A DNA stretch of 28,464 nt from Elysia marginata (lineage: Eukaryota > Mollusca > Gastropoda > Plakobranchidae), in NCBI GenBank assembly GCA_019649035.1, contig BMAT01013516.1, positions 57,358-85,821 of the forward strand, in the 5' to 3' direction. Under the pieces are notes generated by a model. That model was not told where the DNA came from, ran no database searches, and was given only the letters and a program-made list of their open reading frames with translations. The position numbers and the translations under genes are program-made. Below, in pieces: positions 22,001 through 28,464 of this stretch; within the stretch, counting starts at the first letter, position 1, and every line of letters starts with the position of its first letter.

Positions 22001-23226
22001 AAAACAGGACAGAGGAGTTGTTCTTGCTACCACCTTCAGTGCGTAAAAAACGTTGGCCACGGTGAATGTTGATGTCAACCTTGAAACCACTGTCTAACAG
22101 ACGAGCCAGCTCCAGACCTTTTTCTTTTGAAATAATCACTGCAACTTTTTTATTTACATCTGCAAGAAAAAATCATGGGAAGTTCAAGGGTTCCATAATA
22201 AAAAGTAAAAACAAGAAGTTTTGATGTGTTTGAAAAGATGTAGAGTATTTAGATGACACTAATGAAAAGAATGATATATATGAAAGCTTAATATATGACC
22301 TTTTACAATGTGAGTAGGCCACTTGTCTTGAACTAAGCTGCAAAGTATGCATCAGCTTTGAATTTAGAACCAAGATGAAAAGAAAAAAAAAAACCACAGG
22401 TATTGTGATAAAAAAATGCAGTTTTAAAGCATCTAAGAATTTCTTTTTTTAAACCTGTGTATGGCATGTAGAGCTAAAAAGCAAATTTTCTGATGATGTT
22501 GCTTGCCATAGCATATCCAGTGGTAACTTCCACAAAGTCTTAAGAAGAAAAAGCACTAGCATTAGATTGTTATGAAATTGCTTCTGTAATTTAATGTTGA
22601 AAAAAAAAATGCATAATGAAATGATTATATCAATGTTTTATATATAATGGATGACTGCACTATAATTTATTTAATGATTTACTTATAGACTTTTTTTTGC
22701 ATTATTGAATTTAAATTGCAGGATTACCTTCATGAAGCATGAAATTATCTTGGTGCGTTTCATTATCGTAAATCACAATTGCTGAAGCATTGTGATAAAC
22801 AGTGGCTGTGCGGATTTTATCTGTAAAACCACACGCACCTCGCTCCACTAGGGCTATCCATTTAACAGACGGTAGTTTCATCACATATTTATCACAGCCC
22901 AAATGATCTGTTTTCGTTCTGTCTTTCTTCGAAACTGAAATGACATGTACTATTTTCCCAGACACATTGGAATTCACTGGTTGGTGACCCAAGCCATATT
23001 TCCCTTGGCAACTGCTTGTGGCAAAATCGTGTCCCTTTTTGTATGTGTATTTGATATCTGCTTCATAGTATAGCATAGAAGTATCACTTTTTGAATAACC
23101 ATGGTGATCATCACAGTGACTGTGAGTAATGAGCAACAAAAAGATACACAGTCTGACTCCACAACAGAATCGGGAGAATAAACATGAAGGCTGCCCATGC
23201 AGCCTAGATGCTTCAATAGAAATCAT
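15347..23226 (-). CDS. RNF150: goliath/RNF150-type PA-TM-RING E3 ubiquitin ligase, six coding exons
   Basis: Spliced coding sequence, minus strand: 23226-22728, 22159-21900, 20696-20625, 20294-20212, 16610-16478, 16036-15347; 1737 bases, 578 residues. All introns are GT-AG and phases agree throughout. Domains: hydrophobic signal peptide at about 24-38; PA domain at about 50-190, including the [12 protein letters not shown] block (123-134); transmembrane segment at 216-240 followed by a basic RKFRY stop-transfer; RING-H2 with C286, C289, C304, H306, H309, C312, C323, C326; long cytoplasmic tail with an acidic tract (418-430) and a basic [10 protein letters not shown] patch (526-535). The family are endosomal/ER membrane E3 ligases: the RING recruits an E2, and the lumenal PA domain is thought to bind substrates. 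The [14 protein letters not shown] block is closest to RNF150/goliath, but orthology to RNF150 over RNF130 is not proven. The tail makes it longer than the usual 400-450 residues of vertebrate members as I recall them. Confidence 0.93.
16478..16610 (-). CDS. RNF150: exon 5: second half of the RING-H2 finger
   Basis: Residues 305-349. It carries H306, H309, C312, C323 and C326 in HIFHKSC...[13 protein letters not shown], with the conserved Trp316 of E2-binding RING-H2 fingers, followed by a Met/Leu-rich segment. The acceptor is CTTCTAG|ACATAT and the donor ATGCAG|GTAAGC. Intron 5 (16477-16037) is 441 bp. Confidence 0.93.
17424..17501 (+). repeat. polypyrimidine tract
   Basis: About 78 bases almost entirely C and T on the plus strand, which is polypurine on the transcribed (minus) sense. 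It is an imperfect CTT/CCT low-complexity tract inside intron 4. Confidence 0.8.
18644..18878 (-). pseudogene. pogo/Tigger-like transposase N-terminus, broken, with internal partial duplication
   Basis: On the minus strand, from an ATG at 18878-18876, the sequence encodes a basic MSSNKRKK start. After a frame slip in an A run it reads [10 protein letters not shown] and then decays. About 105 bases further on (18763-18722) the same block reappears and continues in one frame as [20 protein letters not shown] and [10 protein letters not shown]. This is the N-terminal helix-turn-helix seen in pogo/Tigger transposases and CENP-B-like proteins. No DDE catalytic region or second DNA-binding half follows, so only a fossil of the N-terminus remains. 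The terminal repeats of the parent element were not identified. Confidence 0.75.
20188..20204. repeat. perfect ACATGTAT palindrome next to the exon 4 donor
   Basis: ACATGTAT and ATACATGT are separated by a single base. On the minus strand the palindrome starts seven bases after the exon 4 boundary, just inside intron 4. The RNA form would need a loop taken from the stem, leaving about 6-7 pairs. Confidence 0.8.
20212..20294 (-). CDS. RNF150: exon 4: first half of the RING-H2 finger
   Basis: Residues 278-304 plus two bases of codon 305. It carries zinc ligands C286, C289 (CAIC) and C304. The acceptor is TTTTGCAG|GAGCTT and the donor TGCAG|GTTTGT, a weaker donor than the others. Intron 4 (20211-16611) is 3601 bp and splits the RING between ligand C304 and ligand H306. 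Confidence 0.93.
20625..20696 (-). CDS. RNF150: exon 3: juxtamembrane linker before the RING
   Basis: A 72-base, phase-0 exon encoding residues 254-277 ([18 protein letters not shown]...GDK), a basic amphipathic linker typical of goliath-type ligases between membrane and RING. The acceptor is TTTCAG|AAACGT and the donor AAG|GTAAGA. Intron 3 (20624-20295) is 330 bp. Confidence 0.92.
20859..20874. repeat. perfect 16-bp palindrome in intron 2
   Basis: AACCAAAATTTTGGTT is its own reverse complement. A second, partly related stretch (CCATTTTGGTTTAACC) lies 11 bases on at 20885-20900. The setting, CCCCTATAAACC, resembles subterminal sequence of some DNA transposons, but no element could be bounded. 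Confidence 0.75.
21900..22159 (-). CDS. RNF150: exon 2: end of PA domain and transmembrane segment
   Basis: Residues 167-253. The acceptor is TTCTTGCAG|ATGTAA and the donor GCG|GTAAGT. It encodes the C-terminal PA-domain part ([17 protein letters not shown]), a further sequon at N214, the membrane span (216-240, [20 protein letters not shown] core), and the basic juxtamembrane start of the cytoplasmic side. Intron 2 (21899-20697) is 1203 bp. Confidence 0.92.
22728..23226 (-). CDS. RNF150: exon 1: signal peptide and most of the PA domain
   Basis: Codes for residues 1-166 plus the first base of codon 167. The first in-frame ATG is at 23226-23224 with A at -3 (TAAAATGATT). The frame stays open upstream to a stop at 23313-23311 but has no earlier ATG, so this start is preferred. 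It contains the signal sequence ([15 protein letters not shown], 24-38), PA-domain cysteines C73, C111 and C132, and N-glycosylation sequons at N87, N146 and N155, consistent with a lumenal domain. The donor is GAAG|GTAATC. Intron 1 (22727-22160) is 568 bp. Confidence 0.9.
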
Positions 23227-23283
23227 TTTAAGCGTTTTCAAAACTTTGAAGTTTTCATCAACTGCTCTTTGACAGAGGGCCAC

Positions 23284-23572
23284 TAGAAGTTTACATAGTT
23301 GTTTTGCAGGTCATTTCAGGATGTCGTTGTATGTGCCATGAATATCCAGTCTTCAGTTTTCTGTAATTAACTGACCATGTTGAAGAACTGAGCATTTCCA
23401 CAAAACCGATTCCTGTTGATGATAAAAAAAACACATATAAGATTTCTTTACTTAAGTTAAAACATACAAAAAAAAACTACCAGGTACAAAAATGATTGTG
23501 AACATAAAACTTAATACATGTCACCTTAAATGCTTCATCTTGACACTCCATTGTTGTTTTATTCTATAGATA
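23284..23572 (-). other. 5' flank or 5' UTR of the RNF150-like gene
   Basis: Sequence just upstream of the initiator ATG. An in-frame stop (TGA, 23313-23311) closes the frame. No TATA box, initiator or obvious upstream splice acceptor can be called with confidence, so the transcription start is unknown. Confidence 0.4.
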
Positions 23573-24026
23573 CAGACCTGCCACACCTCAAAATGGAAAA
23601 TCAGTATGATTGAGCTAAAAAAATCAGTATTCAGCGTTAAAAAATCTGTATGACCATATACCAGTACTCACAAACTCTGACTCTTTTTTTAGTGAAAGCA
23701 CTAACAGTTCAATTTTATTGTAGCCATCATCATTTAAATTGTTTAGAAAAAAAAAAGGAAAAAAATGGTTAGAAAACTACCATGATCCATAATAGGCCTA
23801 ACATAAAGCATTTTGGTACATACAGGTACTAATTTAACAATTTTCAGAATGCTAAAAAAAAGTGACAAACACTGGAAATTAACTTTGAAACTTGGCTCCA
23901 TGGGCAGTAGTTGCCAGGCAGTAAAAAATCAGTATTTTGTAATAAACATCAGAAAATCAGTATTTTCTTATATTTTGGCCCAAAATCAGTATAATACTGA
24001 TTTAATCTGTATGAATGGCAGGTCTG
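23573..24026. mobile_element. TA-flanked miniature inverted-repeat element, 454 bp
   Basis: The segment begins CAGACCTGCCA and ends TGGCAGGTCTG, an exact 11-bp terminal inverted repeat. Both ends abut TA (23571-23572 and 24027-24028). A TA target duplication plus CAG...CTG ends is the pattern of Tc1/mariner-pogo class elements. Inside are about eight copies of AATCAGTAT or a close variant (AATCTGTAT), near both ends, six or seven in one orientation and one inverted near 23994. No transposase is encoded, so it would be non-autonomous. Confidence 0.7.
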
Positions 24027-24039
24027 TAGATATTGTCTT

Positions 24040-24285
24040 GCCTCCAAGGTGAATGAGTTGGATGTCAAAAATTTCATTCAGAGGTGTTACTGTTTTGAAC
24101 AGAGAATTTTTTAAAGAAAGTTACTAAGATACAAAACATCAAAAATTTCATTAAAAGTACCCTATTTTATCAAAAGATATTTTATGTTTATTTGAATCAC
24201 AGAGAAAAAGAAGAAAAAAATAGGCCTTTACATGGTGTTTTCTAAAAAAAAAACTTTTGATATCCTACTCATTCACCCTGGAGGC
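24040..24285. repeat. 31-bp inverted-repeat pair bounding 246 bp
   Basis: GCCTCCAAGGTGAATGAG... (24040-24070) recurs as its reverse complement at 24255-24285 with 28 of 31 matches. The arms face as terminal inverted repeats would. No convincing target-site duplication flanks them. Alternatively they are the shared ends of two oppositely oriented copies of one repeat, because the right arm lies just beyond the tRNA-like head at 24325-24420. Confidence 0.7.
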
Positions 24286-24324
24286 TATAGTGTAGTAAGT
24301 TTAACAGTACAGGTTAATATACAA

Positions 24325-24420
24325 TTTTGTATGGGTTCAAACCCATGCTCCTATGAGACAAATAAAAAATTGTCGGATGCGCTAACCCCTACAATGCCGG
24401 AGCCGGCGATAGAGAGCTGA
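24325..24420 (-). mobile_element. tRNA-derived SINE head
   Basis: On the minus strand an A-box-like region GGCATTGTAGGGGTTAGCGC (24398-24379) is followed by an anticodon-like hairpin, GACAA/TTGTC, with an 8-nt loop (24374-24357). After this comes a perfect T-arm hairpin, ATGGGTTTGAACCCAT, containing the B box (24344-24334). The loop has 8 rather than 7 bases and no acceptor stem forms, so it is not a working tRNA gene. The body probably continues on the minus strand to the T-rich stretch near 24245. Confidence 0.55.
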
Positions 24421-24578
24421 AATTTAATCATGTTGTTTATGGTCTTTTCTAGTTGGTATTTTTGTTTAGTTGTTTGTTGTTTAACCACTTGACTGCTCTG
24501 TGTACCTATACCATACCTGCTACTGCCCCAGGCTTCCAATGAGCTGTGAACGTACACTGTATGTCACTATAAACCAAG

Positions 24579-24838
24579 TGGAAAGACTTCCATACCGACA
24601 CGCCAGTAAAAGTAACGAAATGAAGGAAGTCTGTTTACAAAATGGCGTCACATATACACTTGCGTTGTCCAGAGTGGTGAAAGAAAATTCCATTTATATA
24701 AAAAATACAACGCCCTAGACCAATGTCCAGTGAATATTCATCCATTAACATTGGATTAGTCATATTGTAGCAGGTAACAAGTTTATCTAGTGCTTTAAAT
24801 TAATTTCAAAGTGGCGCGTCGGTATGGAAGTGATTCCA
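24579..24838. mobile_element. 260-bp MITE with 29-bp terminal inverted repeats and 6-bp target duplication
   Basis: The left arm (24579-24607) starts TGGAAAGACTTCCATACCG. The right arm (24838-24810, reverse complement) starts TGGAATCACTTCCATACCG. They match at 25 of 29 positions, with ACTTCCATACCGAC identical. ACCAAG lies directly outside both ends (24573-24578 and 24839-24844), as a target-site duplication would. The interior is AT-rich and non-coding. The superfamily is not assigned: 6-bp duplications are uncommon, and I do not recognise the terminal sequence. Confidence 0.8.
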
Positions 24839-25308
24839 ACCAAGTTTTGTTTTGCCTACTAGATAACCAATCCTTGCTTTCAGTGGACAAAAATATTATC
24901 ATTGGAAAGGTCGAAGCTTTGCGGAACCAAAAATAGCCCATGTAGCAACTATACTTTTGTACCAATAAATGAAGAATACCCAGCAACCGAATTTATTACA
25001 TGCACACACGCAAAATTAGTGGAATTACCCGTACTTCATGTGCTTCCTTAGGAATTTTCTTAGCACACATGTGCGTAATTTAGGTAGCAGTGAAGGAGTT
25101 TTAAAAATTAAGATTACTGATTGGTATATAAGCTCATAATAATACTTTTACTAGACATAGATAGATTCTAGATGGCATTGAAAGCGGAGTGCTGGGTGGA
25201 GAGGATTCCACCTATCGCTAAAAATTTTACATCGCTTCAACTGCCTGCAATTGCATTGATTGATGAACTGCAGCCGCTATTTTAGACTATATGTTACATG
25301 TAAATTCT

Positions 25309-25333
25309 CGACTGCTAGCTAACTTAGCAGTCG
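25309..25333. repeat. perfect 9-bp hairpin
   Basis: CGACTGCTA and TAGCAGTCG are exact reverse complements separated by a 7-base loop. No U tract follows and no protein gene is adjacent, so there is no reason to call a terminator. Confidence 0.85.
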
Positions 25334-25862
25334 CAAAGTTGGTCCATTTCAGTTTGCTAAGTTTACTACTGAAATTGTAACTGGCAGGTGGAAGGAACTT
25401 ACATGAGCTGTGAAATTCGATAAGTTTCTCGCTAACTGATGATTAAATATGAACTTGTAAAAGCCCTAAAGGGGGCATGGATCTTGATTCTAGATAGATC
25501 TACACTGTTGGTTAGTAAAAGTAGAAATAGAATCTATAAAGAGTTTTACAAAATCTAGATTAGATTCTAGAATAACATGACAGTCGTCCATGTAATAATT
25601 ATAACAAGCAAGGATATTTTTATCAAGTGAAATAGGTAGATTCTAGATTTACAATTTTACTTTCGCGAAGCAAAACATTGAAACATGAGGAGAGCTACCA
25701 GTCAAAACAAGGTTCTTGACCTCAGATGTGGTAAAGTACACAGTACCAACACACCCAAAATGTAGAGCACACAACAATTATTGCTTTTCCTGCCAGGGTT
25801 TTACACAAGAATAGCCAAATGCAATTATTTATAGTGTTATTGTTACTAGTATCGTGTTTATG

Positions 25863-25914
25863 GTTGTTACACAAGGACTACTTTATTGACGTATAGTAGT
25901 CCTTGTTGTTACAC
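25863..25914. repeat. 32-bp hairpin flanked by exact 10-bp direct repeats
   Basis: AAGGACTACT (25873-25882) and AGTAGTCCTT (25895-25904) form a perfect 10-bp stem with a 12-base loop. GTTGTTACAC lies directly on each side (25863-25872 and 25905-25914). The arrangement looks like a tiny foldback insertion with a target duplication, or a template-switch product. Confidence 0.85.
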
Positions 25915-26515
25915 TATACAAGTTACCTCCCACTTAATAATTATTTCCTTTACTCTGTAGTATCATAGTAGCATTTGTATAATAAGCTCAAACGTTTGTT
26001 ATGAACTTAATGAGCGACCATCAAAATCAACTATTAGTATTAAAAGAATGTATTTTCTCTAACAATTTGACCACCTTTTGGTTCTGAAAAAAAAGATAAG
26101 TTTTTTAGAACTGCGAATCATGATAGACGACAAAAATGCTTTTCAGCAATCTTTGCAATTTTAACATTTAGTTGACTACTCTGGCAATATTGGTCCGCTG
26201 TTTATGTTTTGATGATGTCATTGTGGTTTATTATTATTATTATCATCAATCCTGACTCTCCCACGCACTGCAGGCATGTAAGCCTAGGCAGGGGTTGTCT
26301 GTTGAGCCATCTTCAAGCGCCATCTAGTTTTACTCAGACTTGCCACAATACAAGTTCATGCTTTGTAGCCACAGACTGTTAGAAAAACGCTTCACATAGT
26401 TAAAGTATTACATGTATAATGCATATTAATTGTAGAATAATACGTAAATGTTGCCTTGATTTCTAAACAGGTGTAGGCCTATATCAACGAGAAGTTGAAA
26501 GATCATGCTATGGTC

Positions 26516-26650
26516 AGGGGGAAAAGAAAGGTAGGGGAGGGTGTGTGTGAAGAAGGTAGGGTAAGAAAGAGTTTCATGGGTGAGAAAAGATGAGGAAGGA
26601 CAATGACGTGTATATGAAGAGAAAGAGAGGTTATAATAGACACTGATAAG
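26516..26650 (+). repeat. purine-rich low-complexity tract
   Basis: A long G/A-rich stretch with several G runs (around 26516-26563) interrupted by a short GTGTGTG segment. No coding sense. Confidence 0.65.
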
Positions 26651-27741
26651 GAGACAGATAAGAATAGTTAGATCTTAATAAAAAATTCATACTTTCTGCA
26701 CAAAGAAAAAATTCTCAACATGCTCGCAGTGTCCCGTAATAAAAATGCACGTGTCTTGTCTCTCTAAGAAAAAAAAAACTTTTTTTTTTGCGTTTAGAAA
26801 CCTCATATTTTTTTCATTGCTCTGGAATTATACTTTCTGTGCCAGGGTTCCTGTTATGTTGTGCTCCCATAAAACCAGTCGACTTCAATTGACGAAAGTG
26901 GCATTTCTTTCAAAGGATAAGAATTGCACTTTAACTTTTCTGGGTTGAAATTGAACGTTTATATTCATGAATTTACAAACCATATTTAATGGGCTGAAAT
27001 AGTAGCCGGCTATGAGATTAAAGTTTTTTTTTAATGTTTCTGGAAAGAAAGGAAGGCTTTTCTTTTTTTTTAAAAAAAGGGAATAAATTCGCAAAAAAAC
27101 AAACAGAAAAAAAGCGTTCAGAGGGGAGGCCTACATGTGTTAAGCCATGGGTGGGATTGTATAACCCTGAAAAGTTCACTATTCTGTTCTATGAAACGCT
27201 TTATATGCGTCTTTTTTGTGGCTGTTGAATAGCTATGGCGTTCAGATTTTGCCAGGATTGTGAGAATAGACCAAGTGATAAAAAAGACACTGTCAAACCC
27301 TGAAATCAACTAACGCAAGGGCTAGCAGCTTCCGAAACAAATTTTGATGAAACGTAATCTTATAGCCTATACCCGTATTCGAAGTAACAAGAAAGCGTGC
27401 AACCTCAAACGCACTTAATTGTACACTTTGTCTTCTCATGCCCAATGTTAATGAGTCGGAATTCGAAGATTCTTTTCATTTTTTTTCTAGAAGATGGCAT
27501 TGAAAGGTCTTTTTTTCTCCCTTTTTTCTTTATCTAACTAAAGTTTTCATTTCTATCCATAAATTATTGATTGTTTTAATTAGTTCTGAAATTATATAAG
27601 CTGCGTGTCATCTCACGAAAATAAGAACTATTGAGATAGAGATTTTAATAGTTAGAGGTCAACGTGGAAAATGCGACAAGCGAAAAAAAATGACATTGTC
27701 ACGTGGAGGTTTGTGGGAATGGTATTACCGTTATTTAATAA

Positions 27742-27900
27742 TTACAGAGTTTAAGCAGCAACGCGTGAGTATGACGCGAACGTCTGTGGGTCTATTTTTA
27801 GAAACTGGTTTCATTATTTTTATAGTTTCCTCAATCTGCTTTCCCGATTTTCACGTACGCGTAGTGCGACACGGTGCGTGTGCTAAAGGTCTCTATTATG
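27742..27900 (+). repeat. dispersed repeat, copy B
   Basis: Same-orientation partner of 6242-6417, lacking the 13-base insertion of copy A. It starts TTACAGAGTTTAAGCAGC and ends GGTCTCTATTATG. Sequences outside these limits are unrelated to those around copy A. Confidence 0.85.
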
Positions 27901-28432
27901 CTTTGAAGGTGAACGTAACATTGGCTATGTGGGTTTGAACGAAAAAAAAAAGCGCAACTGATATAGGTAGGCCTACGGGAGAGGCTTTAGATATTATTGA
28001 ATGGCGAGTTCATTCTGAAAATAACATTGTTTCCATGTCAAGGTATCCACTTTAATTAAATTACCACTTAACCCCTAAGACAAATCAGGGAGGAGAAACA
28101 GTCGGGTGTCGCAGTTTTCACCATCAAAATTGAAGGTTTTAAATAAAACTTAGGTCTTTGTTGATAAAATCGCTTCTATGGAAGTATTCCAAAATTCAAC
28201 TCTGTACCTTTATTACCTATTATGGTGAGCCGCTCTTTCGATATAAAAGAATAGAGGAATTTGAAGAGAAAATGGTTATTTCCCCAGAATCCTGTCACAA
28301 AACTGTTAGGTTGAGTTCTTAAACATACCACCATATAAAACTTCTATGCTAAAGTAATTGCTTGTATGAATTTCTCCTGGCTCAAAAAATGAAGAAGTTG
28401 CCAGACTTCATTTCAAACAGTCATTTTAAACC

Positions 28433-28436
<4 letters not shown>
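27901..28436. other. intergenic DNA, no gene seen
   Basis: AT-rich sequence with no recognisable coding, RNA or mobile feature. Confidence 0.5.

Positions 28437-28464
<28 letters not shown>
28437..28464. repeat. poly-T run at window end
   Basis: About 28 consecutive T residues to the last base. Either a genomic A/T tail or the low-complexity edge where assembly stopped. Confidence 0.95.

Larger units (their letters stand above)
24845..27741. other. intergenic DNA upstream of the ligase gene, no gene seen
   Basis: No supportable coding region. It holds two short hairpins (25309-25333, 25873-25904), clusters of TAGATTCTAGA-like motifs (25150-25650), a purine-rich tract (26516-26650) and homopolymer runs around 26770-27110. 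An unseen 5' non-coding exon of the minus-strand gene could lie here. Confidence 0.5.

Noticed and set aside
22173-22397. Minus-strand 74-residue frame in intron 1
   Set aside because: It lies within the intron between exons 1 and 2, has no family similarity, and includes homopolymer-derived residues.
22711-23283. Longer exon 1 frame beginning at 23283 and ending at 22711
   Set aside because: The codon at 23283-23281 is GTG, not ATG; the first in-frame ATG is 23226. The 3' end reads past the GT donor at 22727 into intron 1, while splicing to 22159 restores the family sequence.
24232-24420. Plus-strand tRNA-like reading of the same segment as the SINE head
   Set aside because: The T-arm palindrome reads both ways, but D-arm and anticodon features fit better on the minus strand.
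26516-26563. G-quadruplex
   Set aside because: G runs are present but loop lengths exceed the usual limit, so only a purine-rich tract is claimed.
27690-27938. Frame sharing a peptide with a frame at 6125-6427
   Set aside because: The shared peptide reflects the DNA repeat: similarity includes a non-triplet 13-base indel and a single-base indel, so no protein constraint is shown.
1-28464. CRISPR arrays, operons, bacterial promoters or ribosome binding sites
   Set aside because: No regularly spaced repeats, and the spliced gene and repeats mark this as eukaryotic DNA.

Overview
This window looks like animal (metazoan) nuclear DNA. It is AT-rich, carries one clearly spliced gene with GT-AG introns, and is scattered with tRNA-derived SINE-like heads, small inverted-repeat elements and a decayed LTR retrotransposon. 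An invertebrate fits best, possibly a mollusc, but nothing here fixes the taxon. The window starts with a (TA)n(GA)n run and ends in a long T run, so it may be a whole contig that broke at low-complexity DNA.

The one gene I can support lies on the minus strand, about 15347-23226. It is a goliath/RNF150-type PA-TM-RING E3 ubiquitin ligase in six coding exons, with every junction consistent in phase, giving a predicted 578-residue protein. It has a signal peptide, a protease-associated (PA) lumenal domain, one membrane span, a complete C3H2C3 RING-H2 finger and a long acidic, low-complexity cytoplasmic tail. The RING is split by a 3.6 kb intron that holds a broken pogo/Tigger-like transposase N-terminus.

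Layout: 1-1669 is a Ty3/gypsy-type pol remnant in the order integrase then RT-connection/RNase H, followed by an LTR-like segment. 1670-11250 is AT-rich DNA without a supportable gene, containing one copy of a dispersed repeat (6242-6417) and a tRNA-like SINE head (6796-6850). 11251-11610 is a better preserved tRNA-derived SINE. 13.7-15.3 kb is the likely 3' UTR. 15.3-23.2 kb is the gene. 23.5-26 kb, just upstream of its start codon, is packed with small inverted-repeat elements: a TA-flanked 454 bp element, a 246 bp inverted-repeat pair, a tRNA-like head, a 260 bp MITE with a 6 bp target duplication, and a 32 bp hairpin between exact 10 bp direct repeats. The second copy of the dispersed repeat is at 27742-27900.

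The most interesting signals are the integrase-before-RT order of the gypsy remnant, the cluster of apparently undescribed miniature elements upstream of the ligase gene, and the two-copy 160-175 bp dispersed repeat. No prokaryotic genes, operons or CRISPR arrays are present.
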